Source: Eustoma russellianum (taxonomy: Eukaryota; Streptophyta; Magnoliopsida; Gentianales; Gentianaceae). Taken from it: a DNA stretch of 64,000 nt. How positions within the stretch are numbered: position 1 is the first letter of the stretch; the number at the start of each line of letters is the position of its first letter. Shown here piece by piece: positions 34,500-47,461 of the stretch. The notes below the pieces were generated by a model. It saw nothing but the letters and a program-made list of their open reading frames with translations. It was not told the origin of the DNA and made no database searches. The translations under genes were made by a program, and so were the position numbers. The stretch spans positions 17,322,019 to 17,386,018 of the forward strand of contig AP025075.1 in NCBI GenBank assembly GCA_036186865.1, in the 5' to 3' direction.

Positions 34500-35138
34500 T
34501 AAGAGGCTTGGATGAGGCAAATACACATTTTCCACATCATCTAGCTTCATTATTCATTGTTGTATAGTTCTCACATATTTGTAAATTTGCTTAAAATTTG
34601 TTAAGCTTTTATTTGCTCTTCATTATTGTATATTGAGAGATAGAGAGTCAAGCACAAGAGGAACCATAAATATTTGAGCTCTTGCTTGTGCTTAGACTAG
34701 TGAGAAAGTGTGAATCTTGCTATACTTCTTCAACCCACTGTGAGAAAGTTCTTGAGGGAACTTTGTTGAAATTGTGAGATAGCAAGAAGTTGTTCTTGCT
34801 AAGAGCTGTAGTTGCACAAGTGTGTTTTGTGCAAGAAGTTGCTGTTGTTGTTGCTTACACTAAGGTATTAGTGTAAGTGTTGCTGTGGTTGTTCTTATTG
34901 TCTTTAATAAGAAGAGTAGTTATTGAAAATCCACTTTGGCAACAAAGTTGTAGTGGAGTAGAATCATTTACGGTTCGCACCACTCTATATCCGGTGTACT
35001 CATTCATTGCTTCTCATCTTCCATTCTTACTCTGGTTTTGAATTTCTTTTTTAGTTGAGTCACACAAGAAAAATTCCACAAATGTGCCAAACAGTCTATT
35101 CACCCCCCCCCCCTCTAGAGTGTGTTTCGGACCTAACA

Positions 35139-37499
35139 CTTCATGTTTCGGTTTTAATGTTTCTTTAATGTGTTTTCTTTTAATGCATGTTTCACACATT
35201 TGAAAATTATCTAAGTCCAACTTAGGCATACCTCTAATTAAATTCTTTTTAGATAATTTCTTAATGGTTGAAATTCTTATATGGCCTAATCTTCTATGCA
35301 ATAAATTCACATCTAAGTCATGTGATATTAGACACTTAACCTTAGCATCTAACATATTATCTAAGGTAAGAGTATAAATGTTACTATATCTATTTCCTTT
35401 TAAAACTATTTCTCCTTTTTCATTTATTATATCACATGAACTGGGAAGAAAAGAGACATTATAACCACAATCTATAAGTTGAGAAATACTAAGTAAATTA
35501 TAAGAGAGATTGCTTACTAACAACACATTTCGTATTTGAAATGTGTTTGGGTCCCTGATTGTTCCTTTTCCAACAACTTTTCCTTTTTTGTTGTCACCAA
35601 ATGTCACCTTTCCACCATCAATATGTTCAAGTTCGGTGAATAGTTTGGGGTTTCCCGTCATATGCCTCGAACATCCACTATCTAAAAACCATTTGGTTTT
35701 TAGAGTCTTTATCCTTGCCTCCTTCTTACATTCCTTGCGTTTGTCCTACAATGGAGACAAAGTTTTAGATACCCTTTATTTGGGTCCTTGAATGTTAGGA
35801 GCACTATTCTTGTTTAGATATCCCTTATGTATCCAAACTTGAACATACATTTTAGGCAAATTTTTATTATTTGGAAAATAAGAAGAATTAGCATATAGAT
35901 AATCATTTCACATAAGTGAAGATGCATTGTTATACACGTTACGCCATGGTTGATAATCATTATATGATGGCCGATTTCTATAATGTGTATAAGGCATGCG
36001 ATTTTGTTTCTTATATGGTGCTCTATATGTGTGTTCATATGCATTTCTATAAGACTTATATGAATGTTGTCTATACTTAGGTTCATAATAAGTTTAATGC
36101 ATTTTATTTGGTCTAGTTGCGTTTGTATACATGTAGGCATAATTTCTAGGTGTCTAGATGCAAAATTTGGCCTAGATGTATGTTTATGCGTGTGTATATT
36201 TGTGAGCGTGTGTTGTATTTTTGCCTTGATATAAGTAGAAGAAGGTGTAGAAGAAGATATAGCAGGCAAAGTTGATTTTGTTGTATTATATGGCAACTTT
36301 GTACTAGACGAGACAAACTTAGTCTTTTTATCTACTTTTACATTTTCTTCTCTATATCCTAAGCCGGTTTTATCATTTCCACACTTTTGTGATGATATGA
36401 GTGTATCTAACATATTTGCACCCGATTTAAATTGTTCTAACATTTTTTCTAAGTTAAGTTTAGACGAGTTAAGTTGTATTATTTCATGTTCACAACTTTC
36501 TAACTTAGACTTTAACATATTATTTTCCATTTTTATCTTTTGTTCATCTTTCCTATATGATTAAATTTTATTCTCTAAAGAATCAAGAGTATTAGTAGAC
36601 TCTTGTTTAAGAGATTCTAATTGACCGGAAAATTCCAAGTTGGACGTCTTCAACTTGTCATTTTCTTCAACTAGTTTCTTCTTTTCTTTAGAGAGCCTCT
36701 TACAGTGAGCATGCATTCTTAAGAACTCTTCATACATTTCATCAAATGTCATGTCACTATCAGAATCACTATCAGAAGAAGAACATACCTCGTTGGATAC
36801 GAAGCACACTTGAGCTTCCCCAGTTTCGGATTCTGAGTCGGATGAGTCGCTCCATGTGCTCACCTTCATTGCTCGTTTCCCTTTCCTTGCCTTAGACTCA
36901 TTTGTCTTTGTCATTTGTGCCTCCTTGTCCTTGGCTTGTTTATTATTGTTGTTATTATTATTTTTCTTCGTGGGACAATCATATGAACTATGTCCTTTTT
37001 GACCGCATTCATAACTCTTTAATTCTTTATTATACCATTTGTTTGTGTTATTTTTCCTAGGTTGAGAAGAAGAAGAAGAAGAACGTTGTCTATTCCTATT
37101 AGGACGTTTGAAAAACTTTTGAAGTTTTCTTGCTATTAATATCAAGTCATCATCGAATTCAGTATCACTATTACTATCATCAGTATTTGTATGTATTTTA
37201 GTTGTTTTGAAAGCTATTGACTTACTTGATGATTTAGATGACTCGGACTTTCGTTGGTTTGGTTTTACCTCATAGACTTTAAGAGACCCGATCAATTCAT
37301 CCATCTTAGTGATTGACTTTGTCTCCTCGATTGCAGTCACCTTTGGACACCATTCAGCAGGAAGGCTTCGTAGCACCTTTTGAACTTTTTCATTGTTCGT
37401 GAATGATTTGCCTAAATCTTCAAGGGCATTAAAAATTTTAGTAATCCTCAAATCCATAGATGTTATGGATTCGTTTGGCAACATTTTGAAAGATTTTAA
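35139..37499 (-). pseudogene. Copia A: integrase N-part, protease and C-terminal Gag
   Basis: From right to left: Gag residues KMLPNESITSMDLRITKIF, VQKVLRSLPAEW, acidic linker, knuckle YECGQKGHSSYDC (first Cys lost), poly-Asn run, coiled coil, and a stop at 36561. Then a decayed Gag tail, protease with an intact WFLDSGCSRHMTG (Asp-Ser-Gly at about 35674-35682), and the integrase zinc region LLHRRLGHIRIS ... MCETCIKRK. It stops at KPKHE, where element C begins. About 30 residues, including the first integrase catalytic Asp, are absent from both sides. Confidence 0.87.
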
Positions 37500-37863
37500 T
37501 GTAGAGAAAAAGGGGTTTGAGTGATTTCAAAATGCAAGATTTAAATAACATGTTACAAAGAAATGCATGACATATTTTATGACATGACACGTTATTGCAT
37601 AAAACTTGCCTTATATAGTTCATATAAAATGTTGTCGTACTAACGAGCCATGAAGCTTTAAAACTTACATCAAATGGCAAGCATTTGTTGTGTTTGAACT
37701 ATTTTCAGGTGCCATCATTAATGAACTAAACTAGTTCACTAAGTGAAGTACTTAGTTAATTAAACTAAGTAGTTCATTAAAGGAAGCTATATTTGGAAAA
37801 GGCACAAAGGCAACAAGTTGAAGAAAGGAAAGTTTCTCCACCCCCCTTACACGCCATTTTCAA

Positions 37864-37903
<40 letters not shown>

Positions 37904-40556
37904 GAGTTTTTTAAAAAAGGCACATACACATATATTCCAACGTACTACCGACACGTTATATATTTTACGTACATACGTTAACGTCACACCACTGTACCTA
38001 ACTCATATTTATGAGTATATTCAGGTCTTATATCATATGATATAAGTCATGGTGATGGCAAATTTATTACGACACGTTAAAAAGTTTTAAACCGAAAATT
38101 GTCATATCGGACGAATACCGAAACTTCGCCAACGTATCACGTACTTGCCATAAATAGATGGCCAGCCCCTACACTTCAAAAATGGCCACACATTTCGTGG
38201 CTTACATGGTATGTGCAGTCATAAAATCATTCCATGTTGGCACACACAAATCACCCTCAATTAAGGCCAAATTGTGGAAATTCCAAAATTCAATTTTGAC
38301 ACATGTTTTGGGCGCCACTTTAAGATCAGCCTATGAGCTGAGTATTAAAGTTTAATTTATGTATATTATGTGTAACATAATATATATAACATATGCAAAA
38401 ATTTGGAATTTAATTAGAGAAAAATTGGGTAATCGATAAACATCGTAATATCGGTTTTCTACGTACACGACACATGGAACATTTTTGACATGGCATATAA
38501 CATGTATCTAGACACTTTTTACATATTTCATACATTTTAAAGTGTTCTAAAAAATTCAATTAAGGGCTGATTGGAATATACCATGTGTGTATGATTAAAT
38601 GTGCACTATTTTACAAAGTTTGCAAAAATAAAATTCAGCACATGTATCTTCATGTCACACGCCTAAACCAGCTATATTGGAGCATATGTGGAGCTTTGTT
38701 GGCATCTTGATTGGTCAAGAATGAATCATACAATGTTGGTGACATAAAGAAAGGAGCTACACAAGGTAACATTTCAAACTTATGTCACATTTGTAACACA
38801 TGCTGAAAATTTCAGCATGTGTGTAAAGAGCTGGCCGATTTTCTACATTAATGAGGCACATTGTGCTATCTTGAATTATATGGATTAATTAAAGGATGTT
38901 ATGGCAATGTTTTGAATATGTTATGGAATTAAAATGGTGATATTTTTGAATATCACACATGCTGAAAATTTCAGCATGTGTGGAATGTATGTTGGGCGAT
39001 TTCTAGGCCTTATTGGTGATCAAATTTTATTCCAAAAATGATAAGAATGTCTTGTACTAAATCTGATTGATTTCTTTGATTAAATCAAAGTAAACTTGGC
39101 AATATTTTGAATGAAATGCAAATGTTACACATGCTGAAATTTCAGCATGTGCAAGAAGCAATATGGCCGAAATTTATGAGATGAAATGGAGTTAGTTGCC
39201 TTGCTAATTATGTGGGATGATTATGTAACTTATGGTAATAAGTTTATGGCTAATTGGCACATGCTTTTTGAGGTTTAATTTCAGATTTATCTAGTCATCA
39301 AGTGATGACAACATTCCAATCAATGAGTGCCAAGTAAGCAAGAGCTTAATGATCATCCAATGAGGAGATGCCAAGTAAGCAAGACAATGTCACAATGATG
39401 CAATACACTCTTCCAAGGACTTAGAAGAAAATTTTCAAGAGAGAAATGAGCTATAGGGGCGGCCATATGGTGATAAAAAGGAAAGAAGAGAGCAAACAAA
39501 AGACAAGACAAATATTGCAAATTAAAGTGCTAAAAACGTTTTTGATCTTCTTCCTTCTACCTTTCTTTCTTTCTTCTCCCTAAAAGCCTATTATATTCAT
39601 ATTCATACATCTTGAATAGGCTTCTTACATACCACCCTACACTCTTTATCATTGTAAAAGATTGATCAAGGTGTGATCAATCTTGCACTTGCTAGGTGGT
39701 GGTGTTCGTGATCGTTGTATTCTTATACAAGGTTTGTAAAGGGTTGGAGTTGGTGTGTAACTCCATCAACCCTGTGGTAAGGTGTTATTTTGTGCTTTGT
39801 GATTAGTGCTAACCGAGGAAGGTGTCCTCGAAGACTGGAGTAGGTTGTTTATAACCGAACCAGTATAAAATTCCTGGTGTTATTTACTTTCAGCACTTAC
39901 TTTCAGTTTTAGCACTGTTTATCGTTTTTAATCACGTTGGTAAAAATAGTAAACGAATTTAAAAAATTACGAAACTTTCTAGAGTCATAGCCTCACGGCT
40001 TAAGGTTCTTTTGGCGCAAGTTTCAACCCTTTTGGACAAGTATAAGTCATTAAAACATCCAAAGTTCTGAGACTAGTGCAGTCTGATTTTCAGGCTTGCA
40101 AATGTTGAGACTTTGATCGTATTTGACTAACTTCCAAAAAGAATTTTTCAAAACTGTTTCAACACAATAAAACAAAACTAATTAGGGGTTAGTCTTTAAA
40201 TTTTCAGAGAATTTGGAGTTATGGACAAATAGGAATTAATTTTTCAAATCAGACTACCCTTTCTGGCAGATTTGCGCAATCTGACCATCAACAATTTTTC
40301 AAGGGGTTAGAGGTGTAATTTTAATCTGAAATGTTTAGGAGATACTCATAACATCTGAAGCTAAAGTCTCTCCAAATTGCAGAATTTTTGAAGACCTGCA
40401 ACCTAGTTTTCAAAACGTTTCAAAACTGGTCCTGAAAACAGAAACTGTTTTCAGAAGTTGGGTTTTTAGTTTAAAACAATTTTAAAAACCACATTTTCCG
40501 CACCCACTATTCAACCCCCCCCCCCCGGCTTCTAGTGGTACCTTGCAGATCCTGCA
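37500..40556 (+). repeat. 5' LTR of element D
   Basis: Contains a (TA)n run at about 37867-37901, three palindromes with arm CACATGCTGAAA (38796-38822, 38955-38981, 39128-39151), and a 13-base C run near its end. No gene is seen inside. Confidence 0.92.
38796..39151. repeat. Three spaced palindromes in element D 5' LTR
   Basis: Arms ACACATGCTGAAA and TTTCAGCATGTGT, with a one-base spacer in the first two and none in the third. Spacing is about 159 and 172 bp. All three are also in the other LTR and in element E. Confidence 0.92.
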
Positions 40557-40558
40557 AG

Positions 40559-40570
40559 TGGTATCAGAGC
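40559..40570 (+). other. Primer binding site of element D (initiator Met tRNA)
   Basis: TGGTATCAGAGC two bases after the LTR end TCCTGCA. Confidence 0.92.
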
Positions 40571-40612
40571 GCAGAAACACTCACATCAAAAGGATCCAAC
40601 GATCTAAATGAG

Positions 40613-42507
40613 ATGGCATCTATTAGCTATAACTCCGTGCAAGAAGGAATGTCAACCATAAGGCCTCCTCTTTTCGATGGTGAGTCCTTTATTCAATGGA
40701 AATTAAGAATAAAACTTTTTCTTATGGCTATTGATATTGATCTATGGTCCATCATAGATGACGGTCCATTTGTTCCTTCTAAGTTGTCAATTGTTGATGG
40801 TGTCACACTAGAAGTTATAAAAACAAAACAAGAATACACTAGTGATGACAAAAAGAAGTTGAGTATGAATGCTAAAGCCATGCAACTACTCTTAAACGGT
40901 CTATGTAAAAGTGAGTCTATTTACGTATCTAATTGTTCGAGTGCTCAAGAGATGTGGAAAATTCTGGAAATGAAACACGAAGGCACTAGTCAAGTAAAAG
41001 AGTCCAAAATCAACATGCTTATGTCCACACTCGAGTCATTTAAATTATTGCCAAATGAATCTATCGTTGATATGGATCTTCGCTTGACTAACATTTACAA
41101 TTCTCTTGAGTCTCTTGGCAAAGCCTTCTCTATGCAGGAAAAGGTACAAAAGGTCTTGCGAAGCCTTCCATCCGAGTGGGACCCTAAAGTAACGGCCATA
41201 GAAGAAAGCAAAGAAACTAAATCGATTAAGATGGAAGAACTAATTGGATCACTTAAGGTATATGATAACAAACTCACTTTAAGACATTCTGAGTCTATTT
41301 CAAAAAATGATAAGGCTATAGCATTTAAATCAAATGAATACGTCGTAGATAATAGTGACATAGATTCCGATGATGAGGATTTAATCACGATGGCTAAAAG
41401 ATTAAGAAAAATCTTGAGAAAATCGATTAAACATAAGTCTACTTCATCTAAGGATCATAAAAATAAAAATAAGGAAATAAAGTGTTATGAATGTGGACTA
41501 CCTGGACACTTGTCATATGATTGTCCAAACAAGGACAAACAAACGAACAAATACCTTGACAAGGATCGGACAAAAACTAGACTCGTCTCAGAACCTAAAC
41601 AAAGAAGAGTTCAAAGCCTCCACTTGGAGTGACACATCCGACTCTGAGACTTATGATACGGAAGAACAAAAAGCACAAGTATGCTTTACATCTAAGGCAT
41701 CAAATGAGGCATCCTCCGACTCTGATTCCGATTTTGAATATTCTTATGACGATTTATTTAGTCAATGTTTAGAGTTGCATAATTTCTCAAAGACTCTTGC
41801 AAAAGAAAAGAAGCGATTAATTGAAGACAAGAAATTGTTAGAATCTTCTAACAAAGATCTTATGTCTCAATTAAACGATTCAAAAGAAGAGTCGTCCTGC
41901 ATTATAAATTCATTAAAGTCTGAAATTTCATCATTGACATCCGAGAACACTGAACTGAAATCCGAGATTTCAAACTTGAAATCAAGGAATGCGGATGTAG
42001 AGAAAATGGTGAAACAATTTGACACGGGAACAAACATGCTAGATCGCATCATCTCTTCACAAAAGCATGATAGTGACAAAACTGGACTAGGATACGTTGA
42101 GAAAAGTGAGTCACTAAATAAACAAACAAAATTTCATTCCATCAAAGAAAATGGATGCATCTAAGACATATATGGCATCTAAGAAGACGCCTAGACCTTC
42201 CCCTATGACATCTCATTGTGCTTCATCTTCATATCATACAAGATATAACTTTGCGTCGTACAAATATGAAAAGAGACCATTAATGCATATGCGACACTCA
42301 TATAGCTCACGCCCCGTGCATGCAAACCGAAATGCGTATCAAAAACAAAAATCATACTATATGCATGATGGGATTCTTGGCCAAAGGCCAAACGCATTTG
42401 CCCCCAACGTATATTATGTTGCGTTTTCATCACCTTTCTCACCTTTTGGAAGACCTAGAAAGGTCACCCAAATTTGGGTACCAAAAGGGACATTCTCAAA
42501 GGGTTGA
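40613..42507 (+). pseudogene. Element D Gag
   Basis: Start ATG 40613 (MASISYNSVQEG). UBN2-type gag core: PPLFDGESFIQWKLRIKLFL, SSAQEMWKILEMKHEG, KINMLMSTLESFKLLPNES, VQKVLRSLPSEWDPKVT. Then a CCHC knuckle CYECGLPGHLSYDC, a basic linker, a frameshift near 41608, acidic repeats (SSDSDSDFEYSYDD), a long coiled coil (about 41770-42020), a stop at 42162, and a last piece ending VTQIWVPKG. In full elements of this kind that motif leads into protease; here the reading stops and pol is absent. Confidence 0.88.
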
Positions 42508-42760
42508 ACAAATAACCCTAAAGAACGCACTTTTAATATTATTCGAAATGCATGATTTTTTTCTTCTTTACATGCACTTTTGATTGTCTTTCCAAAATAA
42601 AGGGGGAGAGAATGCATGATTTAAGGGGAAAAGAGAAGCTGATTGCATAAATCAAGGGGGAGCGGATTTGAAATTTGAAATTCAAAATTTGAATTTATGC
42701 ACGATTGAAGGGGGAGCAATAAGATTTAAATCATGGATGTAGATTATTTTGAAAATCATC
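42508..42760. other. 3' non-coding segment of element D
   Basis: Holds GGGGGAG phrases and AAATTTGAAATTCAAAATTT-like inverted stretches, similar to the 3' region of element E (55640-55940) in reverse. Confidence 0.65.
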
Positions 42761-42772
42761 AAAAGGAGGAGA
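42761..42772 (+). other. Polypurine tract of element D
   Basis: AAAAGGAGGAGA, followed after one base by TGTAGAG of the 3' LTR. One G-run base is changed relative to element E. Confidence 0.82.
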
Positions 42773-42773
42773 T

Positions 42774-43139
42774 TGTAGAGAAAAAGGGGTTTGAGTGATT
42801 TCAAAATGCATGATTTATATAACGTGTTACAAAGAAATGCATGACATATTTTATGACATGACACGTTGTTGCATAAAACTTGCCTTATATAGTTCATATA
42901 AAATGTTGCCGTACTAACGAGCCATGAAGCTTTAAAGCTTACATCAAATGGCAAGCAGTTGTTGTGTTTGAACTATTTTCAGGTGCCATAATTAATGAAC
43001 TAAACTAGTTCATTAAGTGAAGTACTTAGTTAATTAAACTAAATAGTTCATTAAAGGAAGCTATATTTGGAAAAGGCACAAAGGCAACAAGTTGAAGAAA
43101 GGAAAGTTTCTCCACCCCCCTTACACACCATTTTCAACC

Positions 43140-43171
<32 letters not shown>

Positions 43172-45822
43172 CAGATGTTTTTAAAAAAGGCACATACACA
43201 TATATTCCAACGTACTACCGACACGTTATATATTTTACGTACGTACGTTAACATCACACCACTGTACCTAACTCATATTTATGAGTATATTCAGGTCTTA
43301 TATCATATGATATAAGTCATGGTGATGACAAATTTATTACGACACGTTAAAAGGTTTTAAACCGAAAATTGTCATATCGGGCGAATACCGAAACTTCGCC
43401 AACGTATCACGTACTTGCCATAAATAGATGGCCAGCCCCTACACTTCAAAAATGGCCACAAATTTCGTGGCTTACATGGTATGTGCAGCCATAAAATCAT
43501 TCCATGTTGGCACACATAAATCACTCTCAATTAAGGCAAAATTGTGGAAATTCCAAAATTCAATTTTGACACATGTTTTGGGCGCCACTTTAAGATCAGC
43601 CTATGAGCTGAATATTAACGTTTAATTTATGTATATTATGTGTAACATAATATACATAACATATGCAAAAATTTGGAATTTAATTAGAGAAAAATCGGGT
43701 AATCGATAAACGTCGAAAATTTGGTTTCCTACGTACACGACACATGGAACATTTTTGACATGGCATATAACATGTATCTAGACACTTTTTACATATTCCA
43801 TACATTTTAAAGTGTTCTAAAAAATTTAATTAAGGGCTGATTGGAATATACCATGTGTGTATGATTAAATGTGCACTATTTTACAAAGTTTGCAAAAATA
43901 AAATTCAGCACATGTATCTTCATGTCACACGCCTAAACCAGCTATATTGGAGCATATGTGGAGCTTTGTTGGCATCTTGATTGGTCAAGAATGAAGTATA
44001 CAATGTTGGTGACATAAAGAAAGGAGCTACACAAGGTAACATTTCAAACTTATGTCACATTTGTAACACATGCTGAAAATTTCAGCATGTGTGTAAAGAG
44101 CTGGCCGATTTTCTACATTAATGAGGCACATTTTTCTATCTTGAATTATATGGATTAATTAAAGGATGTTATGGCAATGTTTTGAATATGTTATGGAATT
44201 AAAATGGTGATATTTTTGAATATCACACATGCTGAAAATTTCAGCATGTGTGGAATGTATGTTGGGCGATTTCTAGGCCTTATTGGTGATCAAATTTTAT
44301 TCCAAAAATGATAAAAATGTCTTGTACTAAATTTGATTGATTTCTTGGATTAAATTAAAGTAACCTTGGCAATATTTTGAATGACATGCAAATGTTACAC
44401 ATGCTGAAATTTCAGCATGTGCAAAAAGCAATATGACCGAAATTTATGAGATGAAATGGAGTTAGTTGTCTTGCTAATTATGTGGGATGATTATGTGACT
44501 TATGGCAATAAGTTTATGGCTAATTGGCACATGCTTTTTGAGGTTTAATTTCAGATTTATCTATTCATCAAGTGATGACAACATTCATCCAATCAATGAG
44601 TGCCAAGTAAGGAAGAGCTTAATGATCATCCAATGAGGAGATGCCAAGTAAGCAAGACAATATCACAATGATGCAATACACTCTTCCAATGACTTAGAAG
44701 AAAATTTTCAAGAGAGAAATGAGCTATAGGGGGTGGCCATATGGTGATAAAAAGGAAAGAAGAGAGCAAACAAAAGACAAGACAAATATTGCAAATTGAA
44801 GTGCTAAAAACGTTTTTGATCTTCTTCCTTCTACCTTTCTTTCTTTCTTCTCCCTAAAAGCCTATTGTATTCATATTCATACATCTTGAATAGGCTTCTT
44901 ACATACCACTCTACACTCTTTATCATTGTAAAAGATTGATCAAGGTGTGATCAATCTTGCACTTGCTAGGTGGTGGTGTTCGTGATCGTTGTATTCTTAT
45001 ACAAGGTTTGTAAAGGGTTAGAGTTGGTGTGTAACTCCATCAACCCTGTGGTAAGGTGTTATTTTGTGCTTTGTGATTAGTGCTAACCGAGGAAGGTGTC
45101 CTCGAAGACTGGAGTAGGTTGTTTATAACCGAACCAGTATAAAATTCCTGGTGTTATTTACTTTCAGCACTTACTTTCAGTTTCATCACTGTTTATCGTT
45201 TTTAATCACGTTGGTAAAAATAGTAAAAAAATTTCAAAAATTAAGAAACTTTCCAGAGTCATAGCCTCACGTCTTAAGGTTCTTTTGGCGTAAGTTTCAA
45301 CTTTTTTGGACAAGTATAAGTCATTCAAACGTCCAATGTTCTGAGACTAGTGCAGTCTGATTTTCAGGCTTGCAAAGGTTTAGACTTTGATCGTATTTGA
45401 CTAACTTCCAAACAAAATTTTTCAAAACGGTTTCAACCCAATAAAATAAAACTAATAAGGGGTTAGTCTTTAAATTCTCAGAGCATTTGGAGTTACGGAC
45501 AAATAGGAATTAATTTTTCAAACCGGACTACCGTTTCTGGCAGATTTGCGCAATCTGACCACCAACGATTTTTCAAGGGGTTAGACGTTGAATTTTAATC
45601 TGAAATGTTTAGGAGATACTCGTAACATCTGAGGCTAAAGTCTCTCCACATTTCAGAATTTTTGAAGACCTGCAACCTAGTTTTCAAAACGTTTTAAAAC
45701 TGGTCCTGAAAACAGAAACTGTTTTCAGAAGTTGAGTTTTTTGTTTAAAACAATTTTAAAAACCACATTTTTCGCATCCACTATTCAACTCCCCCTTCTA
45801 GTGGTGCCTTGCAGGTCCTACA
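42774..45822 (+). repeat. 3' LTR of element D
   Basis: Partner of 37500-40556. Palindromes at 44066-44092, 44225-44251 and 44398-44421. The TA run is shorter and interrupted by G (43140-43171). Confidence 0.92.
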
Positions 45823-45827
45823 TCTAA

Positions 45828-46244
45828 TTCAGTCATAATCATGTTTATTTTTGATTCTTTAACACCACTAGTACCTTCATGCTTCAATACAAGTGATTTT
45901 CACATGTCGTGTGCGCTTGTGCAATTTGAAACATATCCTGCTTCAGAAGTCGTAAGTCCATTCAAGAGTAATTGCATAGCTTTAGCAATCATTGACATTT
46001 TCTTTTTATCTTCCGATGTCCATTCACTTTTATATTTTTCAACTTCTTGAGTGACTCCACTAACTTGTATAACTTTCATTGGAATGTACGGCCCATCTTC
46101 AACTATAGACCATAAATCAATGTCTATTGCCATTAAGAATAGCCTCATTCTTAGTTTCCAATGAACAAAATTATTGCCAACAAAAAGAGGAGGGCGTGGA
46201 CTGGACATACCTTCCAACTCACCTTTGTGAGAAACTATTGTCAT
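45828..46244 (-). pseudogene. Copia A Gag N-terminus
   Basis: ATG at 46242-46244 gives MTIVSHKGELEGM, then PPLFVGNNFVHWKLRMRLFL, IDLWSIVEDGPYIP and LLLNGLTTSEAGYVSNC. A TGA at 45900-45902 sits where a Trp is conserved (HDM-W). After it the frame continues LVLKHEGTSGVKESKINM to the insertion point of element D. Confidence 0.87.
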
Positions 46245-46352
46245 TGTAAGTACCTTTAATCTGAGATTAGCAGGCTACAAAGAATAATTGTTTCTTGGCT
46301 TTGTATTGATTGTACGTTGTTGAATCTTGCTTCTTTGAGTAGTGCAGACCTG

Positions 46353-46364
46353 GCTCTGATACCA
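46353..46364 (-). other. Primer binding site of Copia A (initiator Met tRNA)
   Basis: TGGTATCAGAGC on the minus strand, two bases after LTR end CCAACA. Confidence 0.92.
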
Positions 46365-47453
46365 ATTGTTGGACCGTACACCTGCAATAAACACCACTAG
46401 AGGGGGGGTGAATAGTTGTTAGCGGAAATTACACTACAACCCTTTGTAAAAATCCACTTTGAAAACAGAATCTGAGACCACCTCAGATTCAGAATCCGTT
46501 TTTGAAAAATTCACAAATACTTGTACACAACTCCAAAAGTTATGAAACTTTCCAGAATTTAACTTCAATGTGTTAGCAAGACTATGTCAAAACATCAGAC
46601 AAAAATAAGATCGTTTGACCCTTCAAACAAATAAAAAGATTCAGATGGTCAATCTGTACAGAATTGGACAGAATGTTGCTGATTTTGAAAAACGTGTTTC
46701 TCTTTGAATACTCAACCAAAAAGATTGCTCTTTATATCAAAACACTCCTTAGGATGTGTAGATGATGTTTCCAAAAGTACCTGAGCTTAAACAATTCTTG
46801 ATAAATAACAAAATTTAAGTTTTCTCAAAACTGGTCAGATTGCAGCCAGATTGGAGCAGTTATCTTTCAAAGACTGAAAGACTAATTTTCCCTTGCTCAA
46901 ATCAAGTGATTCTTGTTGAAACAGAAAGCTAACAGTCTGAAGTATAACTCCACCAAAAATCACAAATTTTGAAAGTGTTTATCTATTTTTTCAAATTGTG
47001 AGAAATTGTGTGAAAACTGCAGTAAAAACGGGCAGAAAACAGAAATGAAGAAACAAGACAAGAACACCGAGGATTTATCTTGGTTCGGTCAATGTGACCT
47101 ACTCCAATCCCAAGGAACACCTTTCCTTGGATTTCACTATCAAATGAATCACCTTACAACAAGAACCAAGCTTGATTTTTGGGTTATACACCAACCCTAT
47201 TCAAGACTTGGATAATCACCTTCTAAGCAACACTTAGTTGCAACACCTCTACCACCTATTGATGTAGCCTTATAAGAATGGCTAACCAATCTTACAAATG
47301 AAGCACAAGGGGCTTGTAGGACAACAAAAACAACAAGAACACCTTTTCTACAAAGAATGGAACAAGAACAACAATAAGAAGAAGATGATAGCTAGACAAT
47401 TCAACAAATGCTTGTAAGCTTCAAGTGTGTTTCATCTTCTTCACCATTGCCTC

Positions 47454-47461
47454 TATTTATA
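47454..47461 (-). promoter_or_regulatory. TATA box in Copia A 5' LTR
   Basis: TATAAATA on the minus strand, same context as 20614-20621. Confidence 0.6.

Larger units (their letters stand above)
25068..35138 (+). mobile_element. Copia element C, sirevirus-like with an envelope-position ORF
   Basis: LTRs at 25068-26473 (1406 bp) and 33739-35138 (1400 bp) begin TGTTAAGTTATAAATT and end GGACCTAACA. A Met-tRNA primer site follows the first, and a polypurine tract precedes the second. Gene order on the plus strand: gag, protease, integrase, RT, RNase H, then an extra ORF (31704-33136). A third ORF after pol is a feature of part of the sirevirus lineage. The flanks CTATA and CTTCA do not form a target duplication, and about 90 bp of host element A are missing at the site. 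Several stops and shifts are present. Confidence 0.92.
33739..35138 (+). repeat. 3' LTR of Copia C
   Basis: Near-identical partner of 25068-26473. The palindrome array is at 33859-34224 and the TATA box at 34492. It ends CCTAACA. Confidence 0.92.
37500..45822 (+). mobile_element. Element D: non-autonomous Copia-type LTR element coding only Gag
   Basis: LTRs at 37500-40556 (3057 bp) and 42774-45822 (3049 bp) start TGTAGAGAAAAAGGGG and end TCCTGCA/TCCTACA. Primer site at 40559-40570, polypurine tract at 42761-42772. The 2.2-kb internal region encodes only gag and then non-coding purine-rich DNA; there is no protease, integrase, RT or RNase H. It is inserted in the gag of Copia A with target duplication TTTAA/TCTAA (one base differs), and the host Gag frame is continuous across the site. 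LTR and gag are close to those of element E. Confidence 0.92.

Noticed and set aside
25068..35138. Element C as an endogenous virus because of the third ORF
   Set aside because: Gene order, primer site and LTRs are those of a plant Copia element; the ORF shows no signal peptide or fusion motif.
38158..38355. 65-aa ORF found twice (also 43428-43625)
   Set aside because: Both are in the LTRs of element D; no domain.
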